A program made the translations under genes and the position numbers. The notes under the pieces were generated by a model. It had not been told where the DNA came from. It saw nothing but the letters and a program-made list of their open reading frames with translations, and made no database searches. A stretch of 64,000 nucleotides of DNA from Paenibacillus arenosi (GTDB lineage: Bacteria > Bacillota > Bacilli > Paenibacillales > Paenibacillaceae), in NCBI RefSeq assembly GCF_014841135.1, contig NZ_JACYTN010000002.1, positions 248,001-312,000 on the forward strand, in the 5' to 3' direction. Of this stretch, positions 54,283 to 63,457 are shown one piece after another; the first letter of the stretch is position 1, and the number at the start of each line of letters is the position of its first letter.

Positions 54283-54555
54283 TTAGTGTACCATATTTTG
54301 TTCTTCAGGGAGAAGAATTTCAAACTGCTTGGCATGCTGTAGAATAATAATGCCTTGATTCTTGTCGCGCATAACAACAACATTATTTTTCTGCTTCATC
54401 CGATCCACATATTGTTCAGGCACACTGCCTGCTCCATACACCGTTACGCCGTCCACTTCGATTTCCTCATCGTCTTGGACAGGTTGTTCCAGCAACTTCA
54501 AGTATATATCTGAGAATTGTTCGAAGCTATCCGTATATACTGAGATGCACTTCAT
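54283..54555 (-). CDS. Unrecognised 90-residue protein downstream of nth
   Basis: A small acidic protein beginning MKCISVYTDSFEQFSDIY with a middle VTVYGAGSVPEQYVDRM and an end VVVMRDKNQGIIILQ. The alternating pattern suggests a small alpha/beta fold. I cannot name a family. The ATG at 54555 has AGGTGG eight bases upstream; a GTG four codons earlier overlaps that site. It follows nth by 47 bp and is likely cotranscribed with it. Confidence 0.72.
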   Translation of the reverse strand: MKCISVYTDSFEQFSDIYLKLLEQPVQDDEEIEVDGVTVYGAGSVPEQYVDRMKQKNNVVVMRDKNQGIIILQHAKQFEILLPEEQNMVH

Positions 54556-54602
54556 TTCGATCGCCACCTATCCGTGTAAATAGTATATTATCCATTCTTC
54601 CT

Positions 54603-55253
54603 TCATTTAGCTGCTTTCATACGCCTTTTGCCAAATTTACATATCTCTAGCAACGGACAAACTTCGCAGCGCGGGGACTGAGCTTTGCAGTGATATCTTC
54701 CAAAAAAAATAAGTCTATGATGCGTATCCGTCCATTCCTGCTTCGGGATTTTGCGCATAAGTTTCTTTTCAACTTCCAACACACTATCTTCATCATTAGC
54801 AAGGCCTAAGCGCTTAGATACACGCTCAACATGTGTGTCAACTGCAATCGCAGGCACACCGAAAGCATTTGAGACTACGACATTCGCAGTCTTACGCCCT
54901 ACTCCTGGCAATGTTGTTAATTGTTCGTGCTGACGCGGAACTTCACCATCATAACTCTCTAGTAATATATGGGACAGTTTCTGAATGTTCTTCGCTTTAT
55001 TTCGAAATAGTCCAATTCGTCGAATATCCTGTTCCAATTCATCTAGAGGCACTGCAATATAGTCTTCTGGTCGCTTGTATTTGCGGAACAAATCAGCCGT
55101 GACCTTGTTGACCATCTCATCGGTACATTGCGCAGATAGCAAAACCGCAATCGTCAACTCAAATGGATTGGAATGATGTAATTCACAATGCGCATCTGGG
55201 AACATCTCCCCAAGCGTATCCAATATGCGGCGCACACGTGCGCTTGTTGCCAT
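54603..55253 (-). CDS. nth: Endonuclease III
   Basis: A 216-residue bifunctional DNA glycosylase and AP lyase that removes oxidised pyrimidines. Seen are the helix-hairpin-helix LPGVGRKTANVV with the catalytic Lys, catalytic Asp in VDTHVERVSKRLG, and the C-terminal [4Fe-4S] loop with cysteines spaced C-x6-C-x2-C-x5-C. Length is standard. The ATG at 55253 has GAGAGGG upstream. An extended -10 lies 36 bases upstream. Confidence 0.96.
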   Translation of the reverse strand: MATSARVRRILDTLGEMFPDAHCELHHSNPFELTIAVLLSAQCTDEMVNKVTADLFRKYKRPEDYIAVPLDELEQDIRRIGLFRNKAKNIQKLSHILLESYDGEVPRQHEQLTTLPGVGRKTANVVVSNAFGVPAIAVDTHVERVSKRLGLANDEDSVLEVEKKLMRKIPKQEWTDTHHRLIFFGRYHCKAQSPRCEVCPLLEICKFGKRRMKAAK

Positions 55254-55288
55254 TTAAATCCCTCTCTTCTTTTCTTACCCAAGAATAT

Positions 55289-55294
55289 ATTATA
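55289..55294 (-). promoter_or_regulatory. Extended -10 of the nth promoter
   Basis: The minus strand reads TGGTATAAT; no strong -35 is visible 17 bp upstream, consistent with an extended -10 promoter. Confidence 0.5.
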
Positions 55295-55350
55295 CCATGC
55301 TACAAGCTATTATGGCTAGTAAATGTCGTATAACGTCAATAAAAATTCAA

Positions 55351-55380
55351 AAGAGCTTGGTCTATAATGACCAAGCTCTT
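55351..55380 (-). terminator. Terminator of the SLH protein gene
   Basis: AAGAGCTTGGTC and GACCAAGCTCTT form a perfect 12-base stem with a six-base loop. On the minus strand TTTTGAATTTTTATT follows. Confidence 0.85.
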
Positions 55381-55392
55381 TCATCCGTTAAA

Positions 55393-58140
55393 CTAGTGTT
55401 TCTCCACTTCAACGACTTTGCCATTCATTAGATAAACCGTAATACTATCACCGTTTTTGAAGGAAGACCAATTGAGCGTCTGACCTTTACTATGAACAAG
55501 CGCTTCTGGCAATACGATGAGGCGAGGCTGCGAGCCACTCACACTAGTACGTTGTACGAACAATTCCTTCGTATTCGCATCATATTTCCAGAAGTTATGC
55601 TTCTCACCAGCCATTACTTTCAATACGGTTGCATTGTTTGCATCTTTACGAATTTCTATACGCTCTCCTACTTGCAGCGCTGCTGCACTATTCGAAGTTG
55701 TACCATTTGCTGCAATAACGGTCACACCATTATTAATCGGATGCGTAGACGTCTGACCTTTGTAATCTTTAATTGTAACGATACCTGCGCTTGCGTCAAC
55801 CGCTTCAATACGTCCCGTATTTACTGCTACTTTGCGCAATTCTACTAAGCTGCGTCCATTGAACACCGCATTGACAACGTCATCTGTGCGCAAGTCAGAT
55901 ACGGAAAGCTTTTCATTGTTAAATCCGTACACAGGAACCGACAATACAGAATGATCCTCAACTTGGCGACTTGTATCCCTAAGTGTCACGCGCCCGTTGG
56001 ACGAATTCACTCCTGCAATTTCAAACTGTTTGTTTGTGCGCACAGACATAGACATCGCACTTGCCTGATCTTGGGACAAGACCACTGTCACTTCATTGCC
56101 AGGTTTGACGTCAGCAAGTGTCGCACTGCTTTTCCCGTATACATCAACAACGAAGAAGTTAGTTGAGTAAGGAAGCGTAATGATTTGCTCATTTGCAAGC
56201 TTTAACGTAATCGTACGGGAAGAGGTGCTGACATTGACAATCGTACCTTCGTATTTATGTGCAAATGACACAAGAAGTACTTTGTCCCCAGTAAACTGAA
56301 TGTTTACTTTGCGTTTGCCATTCAGCATCGGGATAACAGCAGCGCCGATAATGCTATTGCCATCCAACTCATATTTCGTATCGTCCGTTAAATAGAAGCT
56401 CTTAACACCGATATTATCAGCGATGACCGTCAACAATTTTTTCTCTGCATTATAGTATTCGACTTGAGCACCAATAAGTGTCTCTACTTTTCGGCTAAGT
56501 ACTTCAATGCGTGTAACCTTATCTTCTCCATCGATCGTTAACTTGACACGGTCTCCGTATTCTCCAGCAAGCAAGTTATCCACACTAGTATGTTTCATAC
56601 CATTAATGACAACTTCAACATTTCGAGCAATCATTTTCGCTTCCAGTCGGTTGTCGTCTTTCAAAATGGTGATACTCGTCTTAGCAGGTCCCAACGCTTG
56701 AATCTTACCGTCAATCGTATAGGAAGGAGAGCTGTTTAACGTAATTCCAGTAATGACACTATTTTTAACTGTAAACGTAATCGGATCGTTTACTTTCAAA
56801 TCTTCAAACTTAAATAGCTGATTCGCATAACTAACGACAGCCTGCTCATCTACTCGGAACGTCTCGCTTGCACCATTATCAAGTTTAACCGTCACATTGC
56901 GAGTCGTTTTGTTAATTTCAGTAATAGTACCTTTGCCAGACTTATTGACAGGGCCTGACTTGACCTGAATTTCAAGCACGCGGCGATCTTCCGAGAATGT
57001 CTCACGCATAATCGTCAATTCCGAATCCGCTGTTAGCTTGTCTACTGTAATTGTATTTCCGCTTGCATCTTTCAAGATTGTATTTTGCTCATACTTCACT
57101 TGTTGCAAGTCTTCGCTGCCCGCTACTTTGAGATAGAGCTTGTTCTCAGATGGAACTACATATTTCAACGTAGCTTGTACATTCTCCACTTGAGGTGCTG
57201 CATCTATCAATTCTACATAAGCCGCATTGTTAGCTTCTCCTATAACACGTACTTTTGTATAAGCAGGAATATCTTTAGGAGCAATAGGCTTAGCATTACT
57301 GTAATATACTGTTTTCGCATCTACACGATAGTTAACCCATTGGTTGTCCTGATTAAACAAACGAATCGAGTTATCCGAAATGCCACCAGAAATGCCATGG
57401 TACTCATTCGCGTATTGTATATCAAGCACACTCTCGCCACGGCTGAAGAATGAAGCGATTTGAGCCCGAGTTACTGTTTCTTTCGGTAGGAAGCGGTTTT
57501 TGTCCATGCCTGTCGCAAGCTTTAAATGTGTAGCCACATTCACATAACCCAGCGCATGAGCAGAAATATTATCGTTGTCTGCAAATGTCGTTGCTTGTTT
57601 CATTGCTTCTTGTGCATCAGAATCTTTTCCCATAGCTCGAACAAGAATTTTAGTTACCCATTCACGCGTAGCTTTCTGCTCACCCCAGGTTCCTTTTGCT
57701 TTAGGGTCAAGCGCTGCTACTTCCTCGGTCTTATTGATCAATCCCTTCTGGATTGCCAATGCTGCATATGGCTTGAAATGATTACCCACTTTAATACCTT
57801 CAGGCAACACAACCTCATCAGCATTTGGAAGCTCACTCTTCACATTCATATATTGAAGTGCGATCGTAATTGCTTCTTGTTGCGTAACAGGATCATCAGG
57901 ACGGAACTTTCCATTATACCCTTTCAAAATACCAAGTGCTGCTAGTTTATGTATATGAGCTTCGCCCCAATGTCCAGATTTCAGATCTGAAAACATAGGA
58001 CTGAATCCCGTCGTATTTGCTTTAGTTGCAGTTGAGGTAGCCTCAGCAGCCAATGCCGCAGGAACCGTTGACATCGTTAACGATAAAGCCAGTATCGCAC
58101 TTGTAGCAATACGGATTGGCTTACGAGTTTGATTTACCAT
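55393..58140 (-). CDS. S-layer-homology domain surface protein
   Basis: A 915-residue exported protein. Signal peptide (cleavage near AALA-AEA, about 31), then three SLH motifs (about 48-95, 115-165 and 183-228) with SDLKSGHWGEAHIHKLAALGIL as the first. The rest is a long array of small beta-barrel-like modules, each alternating short strands with phrases such as GTITEINKTTRNVTVKLDNG, GTIVNVSTSSRTITLKL and GRIEAVDASAGIVTIKDYKG, suggesting internal duplication. It is anchored to secondary wall polymer through the SLH part; the ligand of the repeat array is unknown. The ATG at 58140 follows AAGGAG; an upstream frame extension is spurious. Confidence 0.92.
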   Translation of the reverse strand: MVNQTRKPIRIATSAILALSLTMSTVPAALAAEATSTATKANTTGFSPMFSDLKSGHWGEAHIHKLAALGILKGYNGKFRPDDPVTQQEAITIALQYMNVKSELPNADEVVLPEGIKVGNHFKPYAALAIQKGLINKTEEVAALDPKAKGTWGEQKATREWVTKILVRAMGKDSDAQEAMKQATTFADNDNISAHALGYVNVATHLKLATGMDKNRFLPKETVTRAQIASFFSRGESVLDIQYANEYHGISGGISDNSIRLFNQDNQWVNYRVDAKTVYYSNAKPIAPKDIPAYTKVRVIGEANNAAYVELIDAAPQVENVQATLKYVVPSENKLYLKVAGSEDLQQVKYEQNTILKDASGNTITVDKLTADSELTIMRETFSEDRRVLEIQVKSGPVNKSGKGTITEINKTTRNVTVKLDNGASETFRVDEQAVVSYANQLFKFEDLKVNDPITFTVKNSVITGITLNSSPSYTIDGKIQALGPAKTSITILKDDNRLEAKMIARNVEVVINGMKHTSVDNLLAGEYGDRVKLTIDGEDKVTRIEVLSRKVETLIGAQVEYYNAEKKLLTVIADNIGVKSFYLTDDTKYELDGNSIIGAAVIPMLNGKRKVNIQFTGDKVLLVSFAHKYEGTIVNVSTSSRTITLKLANEQIITLPYSTNFFVVDVYGKSSATLADVKPGNEVTVVLSQDQASAMSMSVRTNKQFEIAGVNSSNGRVTLRDTSRQVEDHSVLSVPVYGFNNEKLSVSDLRTDDVVNAVFNGRSLVELRKVAVNTGRIEAVDASAGIVTIKDYKGQTSTHPINNGVTVIAANGTTSNSAAALQVGERIEIRKDANNATVLKVMAGEKHNFWKYDANTKELFVQRTSVSGSQPRLIVLPEALVHSKGQTLNWSSFKNGDSITVYLMNGKVVEVEKH

Positions 58141-58200
58141 GACGCATCTCCTTAATATCCCAATTATCATCTGTTCTTTCAAATATGTACCTATTCGACA

Positions 58201-58229
58201 ACAACAGGGGCATCTCCTGCCCCTGTTGT
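58201..58229 (-). other. Strong 12-bp hairpin without T-tract between two surface genes
   Basis: ACAACAGGGGCA and TGCCCCTGTTGT are perfect inverted arms around five bases, between the GerMN gene stop and the SLH gene start. No T-run follows on the minus strand, so it may limit read-through, stabilise a processed end or be a factor-dependent terminator. Confidence 0.6.
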
Positions 58230-58269
58230 CGATTGTCATACATATTTAACTATCCGTTAAACATCATTA

Positions 58270-58857
58270 CTATGGTCGCTTGATAGGATGTTCCAATGTC
58301 ACATGCCCCATCAAACTCTCCGTTGCTTGGCCATCTATTAAAATATCAATGGCTTTCACATCTTCAAATTGGAACAACGTTTGTGTCAGTGCATTAAGCG
58401 CGAATTGCTCTCCGCCAGAACCAAGGTTTGCTCCTTCAGGAATGTGAATATCGATTGTCAGCGTACCATTATCGAACTTGTGAGACTTAAACTGAATTTG
58501 TTCCCACAATGCGTACGTATTAGGCACGTCCGTCTTTTGCAATGCCGCAAGCACAGCATCGAATCTTTCCTTGTCAGTCGTATAAGTGAACGTTTTATCG
58601 TATGATTTCAGTTCCATCAATTGATCGTCAGAAATATACACTTTAATCGTCTGTTCTTTTTTCTCTGGTTTTGGTGTTTCTTCTGGTTTCTGCTCAGGCT
58701 GCCCAGGAGTCTGCTCACCAGTTGTTGGTGCAGGATTCTGACCGGTCGTCGTTGGCGGTTCTACCGGAGCAGGTGAAGTAGACTTATCGCCGCATGCAGA
58801 TACGATACTCATGGCGAGCACAAGCGTCGCTAGAATCATCCAGTTCCTACGTTTCAT
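58270..58857 (-). CDS. GerMN-domain lipoprotein
   Basis: A 195-residue lipoprotein: lipobox SIVSAC (Cys22), a Pro/Thr/Glu-rich linker (25-70), and a GerMN domain (about 70-190) starting TIKVYISDDQLMELK and ending DVKAIDILIDGQATESLMGHV. GerM-type proteins act at the cell wall in sporulation and germination. It lies between an amidase and an SLH protein gene on the same strand. It may belong to an envelope-remodelling operon with the upstream amidase (73 bp gap). Confidence 0.9.
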   Translation of the reverse strand: MKRRNWMILATLVLAMSIVSACGDKSTSPAPVEPPTTTGQNPAPTTGEQTPGQPEQKPEETPKPEKKEQTIKVYISDDQLMELKSYDKTFTYTTDKERFDAVLAALQKTDVPNTYALWEQIQFKSHKFDNGTLTIDIHIPEGANLGSGGEQFALNALTQTLFQFEDVKAIDILIDGQATESLMGHVTLEHPIKRP

Positions 58858-58930
58858 GTAACATGACCTCCCTTATATACCATATTAAACGATCTAACAT
58901 ATGTTCAGGTTGCAAAATTATTAAGATGAA

Positions 58931-60442
58931 TTATTTTACATTCAGGTAATCTTTAATTCCGTTAACAATTTGTCCTGCCACTTTGTTCTGGAATTCCGCG
59001 CTGAACATCTTTTGCTCATCGCTTACATTTGTTAGGAAACCAAGTTCCAATAATACAGCAGGCATCTTCGTATTTCGAATAACGTGGAAATTCCCTTTCT
59101 TCACGCCTCGATCACGCATATCCGTTCCCTTCATAATGTACTTATGCAGCACATCAGCCAGTGCTTTGCTGTCTTGGCGATAATAATACGTCTCGACACC
59201 ATTTACACTTGGAACAGCAATACTGTTGCCATGGACTGAAATGAACAAATCAGCATTCAGGTCATTTGCAATCTTAACACGATCCTTAAGCTCTAGGAAC
59301 CTATCATCTTCACGTGTCATTACCACATGGAATCGACTGTCCTTACGAAGAATCTCTGCTGTCTTCTTCGCCATTTGCAAGTTAAAATCCTTCTCGTAAC
59401 GTTTCTTGACACTCACAGCACCCGAATCATGCGCACCGTGTCCTGCATCAAGTACGACTACATATTTGCCGTCAGGACGTGATGGTTTCGAAGGATCAAC
59501 TGGCGGTTTGACAGTACCTCCATCGCCACCGTTTGAGCCATTGCCGTTATTAGAACCACCGTTGTTATTACCTTGTCCTGTACCCTGTTCAACAGTTATC
59601 GATACCAATCCTTCAGTGGATGTACTCACACGATAACTGAGAGCTTGCGTCCCATCAATAACAAAACGCACCGTGTTCGGAGAATTACTAAAGAGCGAGT
59701 ATCGAATTTGCTTCACGTCTGGATAATCAGTAACCGCGAATGTGCCTTGGCCCATATGCTCCTCGAACCCAAACCGCTCTCTAAACTGTGCTGAAAAGTT
59801 TGTTTTAGGAAAGTCTATAACGATGCGCTCTGGATTACTCATCGTCATAATCTTAGGTGTAACTTCTCGATCCAGAGCAACATGTAACGTGTTCTCATAG
59901 AAATTCATATCAATGACTTCAGTATCATCAGTAGATGGCTTACCGTTCGTATTTCCGTCTTCGCCTGGACTTATAGGCGGCTCAGGTACTTCATTTCCAC
60001 TTCCATCAGGTGTGAACAAATAGACAGACTTCGTTGCATGATCCCAATCTACTACTAATCCGAATGTTTCACCAATAAATCGAAGAGGAACTAGGGTTGT
60101 CCCATTTACAACCTTAGGAGCTACAGCAAGGTCAATCACTTGACCATTTACATATCCCTTCTTATGACCTACTTCCAATGTAATATCTTTGTAGTTGTCA
60201 GAGATACGTACCTTCTGCTCCTTACCACCTTCCCATTTGACACGGTAACCCAATTCTTCTGATACAATTCGAATAGGTACCATTACCACGCCTTGAGTGA
60301 TTTGAATCGATTCCGTCGTATGTAAGGAACTCCCATTCAAATACAAACTCGGTGCTGCTTGTGCTTGAGTCCAGCTAGGAAAGACTAAACATATGACCAT
60401 AACTAAGAACAAACTTACACATAACTTTCTTTCTCGCTGCAT
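58931..60442 (-). CDS. N-acetylmuramoyl-L-alanine amidase with copper-amine-oxidase-like and AMIN domains
   Basis: A 503-residue secreted cell-wall hydrolase. After the signal peptide (about 1-30) comes a Cu-amine-oxidase-N-like domain (residues 35-150, two PIRIVSEELGYRVKW / PLRFIGETFGLVVDW repeats). Then comes an AMIN wall-targeting domain (about 180-290), a Gly/Asn-rich linker (295-325) and Amidase_3 (330-500). The last has zinc ligands His in LDAGHG, Glu in YEKDFN and His in SVHGN, and the catalytic Glu in LLELGF. It cleaves the amide between muramic acid and the stem peptide. The start at 60442 has GAGG five bases upstream. Confidence 0.95.
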   Translation of the reverse strand: MQRERKLCVSLFLVMVICLVFPSWTQAQAAPSLYLNGSSLHTTESIQITQGVVMVPIRIVSEELGYRVKWEGGKEQKVRISDNYKDITLEVGHKKGYVNGQVIDLAVAPKVVNGTTLVPLRFIGETFGLVVDWDHATKSVYLFTPDGSGNEVPEPPISPGEDGNTNGKPSTDDTEVIDMNFYENTLHVALDREVTPKIMTMSNPERIVIDFPKTNFSAQFRERFGFEEHMGQGTFAVTDYPDVKQIRYSLFSNSPNTVRFVIDGTQALSYRVSTSTEGLVSITVEQGTGQGNNNGGSNNGNGSNGGDGGTVKPPVDPSKPSRPDGKYVVVLDAGHGAHDSGAVSVKKRYEKDFNLQMAKKTAEILRKDSRFHVVMTREDDRFLELKDRVKIANDLNADLFISVHGNSIAVPSVNGVETYYYRQDSKALADVLHKYIMKGTDMRDRGVKKGNFHVIRNTKMPAVLLELGFLTNVSDEQKMFSAEFQNKVAGQIVNGIKDYLNVK

Positions 60443-60552
60443 CTTCACCTCTACATCCTTTCATGTTGTTCTGTCTCTTTGAACTTATGAGAACAATTTC
60501 AATGATACAGACGTAAGATTAGACGTGAAATAATGCAAAAAGTTGCGAGATT

Positions 60553-61182
60553 TTAATAAGTGGTATTATCATACAACTTACCAGATTCCATTGTTAAATG
60601 CTGGTTTGTGATCCAAGCGTTAGGATCATCATCTGCAATAATCATCGTATTTCTACGTGCATATAGTGCAAACAACGTTCTCAAACGCTCCGCCTCAAAT
60701 GGATCGACATGTTTCAATGGTTCATCCATAACCATAATAGAAGGCGCACCTAAAAAAGCCTGCGCCAAAATAATCCGCCGCTGTATGCCTACGGATAAGC
60801 TATTCATTCTACGCCTTCTTATATCAACTAAACGGAATAATGTAAGCACAGATTCGATAGATTGTGTAGATAGGTTCCCCTTAAGCCCTGCCATATAACG
60901 AAGCAACTGCTCCGTTGTCATCTCTTCATATGCAATTACCTCACTAGGTACATAGCCAATTTGGCTCCGCAGTACACCAAGATGCTGCTTATACGGGATA
61001 CCATTCCATAATAACTCTCCCTCATCAGGATCAGATGCACTGGCGACTAGCTCCAGGAAAGTTGATTTCCCAGAGCCGCTAGCTCCACTAATTACACATA
61101 ATCCTTGCCTAATGTGTAATTCGCCAATCTCAAGATGAAAGTCTTTGCTTATTTTCTTTTTCAACCCACGAACCGTAATCAT
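60553..61182 (-). CDS. ABC transporter ATPase with altered H-loop
   Basis: A 209-residue short ATPase with Walker A GASGSGKST, signature LSVGIQRR and Walker B IMVMDEPLKHVD. The H-loop position reads IIADDDPNAW with no switch histidine. Hydrolysis may be slow or absent, or the domain may be regulatory. Its ATG overlaps the preceding membrane protein stop by four bases. It likely works with the two membrane proteins of this operon; the cargo is unknown. A 104-bp gap to the amidase gene follows on its downstream side. Confidence 0.85.
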   Translation of the reverse strand: MITVRGLKKKISKDFHLEIGELHIRQGLCVISGASGSGKSTFLELVASASDPDEGELLWNGIPYKQHLGVLRSQIGYVPSEVIAYEEMTTEQLLRYMAGLKGNLSTQSIESVLTLFRLVDIRRRRMNSLSVGIQRRIILAQAFLGAPSIMVMDEPLKHVDPFEAERLRTLFALYARRNTMIIADDDPNAWITNQHLTMESGKLYDNTTY

Positions 61183-62063
61183 AATGAAGTCACCTTTCGA
61201 CCATATCCGCCTGTACGAATAATTTTCGCGACGCTGCCAACTGCTAGTATAATGCCAATCGTAAGTGCTATCCCATTTTGCAAGAGATGCAAGGTAGTAT
61301 TCACCTTCATAATTGATAGTTCATTCATAAGCATATACAGTAACCAAGCACTGCCCGACCAACGATAAGCAGACTGCATCCCTTTTCGATATTGAATCGC
61401 GATGAGCATACCCATAACAAGTGTTGCAGGAGCGAGCCAGTTCAGTATGAACAGCATTAACGATAATTGCTCACCTGACAAATAAGCTGACAAAGATCCC
61501 CCGAGCCCAAGCACAAGACTGATAGCATACATTAGAAACAATCGAACCATAAATTGCAGCTGTGGTGGATATGGCGTTACCATTTCCAGCTTTCGCATCC
61601 CGTCGTTTGAAGATCGAAATGAATATAATAGCCCTGCTCCCATATAAGCAGGGATTGTCCACGGAAACAACTCCCATAGCCAACTCGCTCTTATTTCATT
61701 ACTACCAGCTACGAATAGTAACAAGATAAACATTGCGGCAGTCGCGATAAAAAATTTGGTGTGATAGACATAGCATTGTAAACGCAACAAGTGTAATAAT
61801 GATAATCGTTTGGTCGTTGTGGGCTGCAAATTTGCAAATAGGTCATCATTATTGTTTGCTGACAAAATAACGTCTTCCGAATCACGCTGTAAAGCCATTT
61901 TAAAATGAGGTCGCAATGCGGCAATGAGACGATCCGTCTCTTCCTGCTTAGGGGGAGACGCTACATAGGATTGTAAAAATGGAGTAAGTTCCTGCTCTAG
62001 TTGCTTTTCAATCACTGTATTCGTATTCTTCGCATTTTCATTCGTGCCATGATTATTTTCCAT
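61179..62063 (-). CDS. Membrane protein encoded after an ECF sigma factor
   Basis: A 294-residue protein. A soluble N-terminal region of about 95 residues (acidic, ELTPFLQSYVASPPKQEETDRLI) precedes six or seven membrane segments from residue 103 on. The soluble part lies where an anti-sigma domain is expected, but I see no zinc-binding HxxxCxxC motif. The start overlaps the sigma gene end by 11 bases and the stop overlaps the ATPase start. Two readings are possible, a permease subunit or a membrane anti-sigma factor, or both. Confidence 0.7.
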   Translation of the reverse strand: MENNHGTNENAKNTNTVIEKQLEQELTPFLQSYVASPPKQEETDRLIAALRPHFKMALQRDSEDVILSANNNDDLFANLQPTTTKRLSLLHLLRLQCYVYHTKFFIATAAMFILLLFVAGSNEIRASWLWELFPWTIPAYMGAGLLYSFRSSNDGMRKLEMVTPYPPQLQFMVRLFLMYAISLVLGLGGSLSAYLSGEQLSLMLFILNWLAPATLVMGMLIAIQYRKGMQSAYRWSGSAWLLYMLMNELSIMKVNTTLHLLQNGIALTIGIILAVGSVAKIIRTGGYGRKVTSL

Positions 62064-62712
62064 TACGACTCCCCTCCTTTTGATTTCTCTTGTAAGAAAG
62101 TGACGAGACAGCGTATTCCATAGGCATTACTTCCTTTAGTACACTCTGTTTATTTTCAATTAACTTCTTCTTCAAACTCCGTAGGGCACCATATAAGTGA
62201 GATTTGACTGCACTGAGCCCCAACTCCATCGTAATCGCAATTTCCTCAAGCTTAAAATCATGATAGAACCTTAATATGACAACTTGACGTTGAAGCGGTG
62301 TTAACTGATCAAGCACAGCAATCAACTCTTTACGCGTTTCTTGCCGCTCAACTAGTTGTACGATGGTAGATGAAGCCGCTTGCTCTCTACCTAGAAGCTC
62401 ATGCTCCACCTCATCCATACAATCAACTATTGTCACCTGATTGACCTCAGCACGACGGAAGAAATCTCGACATAAATTGCCTGCTACCCGATATAACCAA
62501 GGCTTTACTAACGCAGGCAGCCTTTCTTGCTGCAACTGCTTAATGAGTCGCAAAAATGTCTCTTGTGCAATATCTTCCGCCCGCTTACGGTCATGCAGCA
62601 TTCGTTCCGCATAGATAACGATCGGAGCATGATAGCGACGGACAATCGCCTCAAATGCCGCTTCATCCCCATCCGCCATTGCTTCTATCAACTGCTCATC
62701 AGTCACTCCCAC
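62053..62712 (-). CDS. ECF-type RNA polymerase sigma factor
   Basis: A 219-residue sigma factor. Region 2 is at about 1-85 (FEAIVRRYHAPIVIYAERML, then RAEDIAQETFLRLI and KPWLYRVAGNLCRDFFRR). Region 4 is at about 125-190 (LTPLQRQVVILRFYHDFKLEEIAITMELGLSAVKSHL). There is no region 1 or 3. A tail of about 25 residues follows region 4. It is embedded in an operon of membrane proteins and an ABC ATPase. Self-activation is common in this class, but no promoter could be recognised. Confidence 0.94.
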   Translation of the reverse strand: MGVTDEQLIEAMADGDEAAFEAIVRRYHAPIVIYAERMLHDRKRAEDIAQETFLRLIKQLQQERLPALVKPWLYRVAGNLCRDFFRRAEVNQVTIVDCMDEVEHELLGREQAASSTIVQLVERQETRKELIAVLDQLTPLQRQVVILRFYHDFKLEEIAITMELGLSAVKSHLYGALRSLKKKLIENKQSVLKEVMPMEYAVSSLSYKRNQKEGSRNGK

Positions 62713-62737
62713 TCCCCCTAACTCTATTATTTAATGG

Positions 62738-63457
62738 TTAGCCCTGATCCTCACCGACGGAGTTGCACCACCGCTCTCTTCTCTCGAAGAGCCAGATCGC
62801 TACTGCAAATAACAAGATCGCACTCACTAAATAAACGATTCGATTAGCAACTCCATGCACGTCCAGATTCCATGTGTAAATAAATGTACTCCACTCTCCA
62901 AGTATGCTTCCAGTTGACAGCACTTCCATCATCCACCAAAAAAATGCCGCCAACCAGCCGATATACGCCTGTCTTGTCCATGCCATAAAAAATAATAAAA
63001 GGGAAAGATAAAATATAATTGTTGACCAAGCAGTCCACACGACTGCCCACCAGGATGCTGGTCCATAAACAAACCCACTTTCCAATCCTTGGTAGTATCG
63101 AATAAAGACTGCATCATATTTAATCACATAAATCGAATACCAAATCGTCTGATAGCACAACACACCAGCAAGCACGAGTACTATTTTTCTTAAATAAATG
63201 CGCCCAATTGACACAGGCCACACTGCCCGTATTTCCAACATGGGCAGTGTCGACTCTTTGTACGTCATTACAATGAATACAGCTATAGCAAACGGAACTG
63301 CTCCAACTTCATGCATATAGAATGTCATTGGTGGATTATGCTCGATATCGCGCAGCAGTAGCAATACAGTTATCAATCCTATCTCTGAAATAAGCAGCAA
63401 CGACCACCAAGACAACAGCTGTTTGAGCTCATACATCCAATTCGATTTATTACTCAT
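62738..63457 (-). CDS. Polytopic membrane protein (ABC-2-like)
   Basis: A 239-residue protein with six hydrophobic segments in an ABC-2 permease-like arrangement. A first segment LLSWWSLLLISEIGLITVLLL lies after a short cytoplasmic start (cited to its first part), then an outer loop, and STLPMLEIRAVWPVSIGRIYLRK resembles the coupling region of ABC-2 permeases. It overlaps the upstream gene by eight bases and lies 25 bp before the sigma gene. It is probably the membrane partner of the operon's ATPase. Confidence 0.72.
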   Translation of the reverse strand: MSNKSNWMYELKQLLSWWSLLLISEIGLITVLLLLRDIEHNPPMTFYMHEVGAVPFAIAVFIVMTYKESTLPMLEIRAVWPVSIGRIYLRKIVLVLAGVLCYQTIWYSIYVIKYDAVFIRYYQGLESGFVYGPASWWAVVWTAWSTIIFYLSLLLFFMAWTRQAYIGWLAAFFWWMMEVLSTGSILGEWSTFIYTWNLDVHGVANRIVYLVSAILLFAVAIWLFERRERWCNSVGEDQG

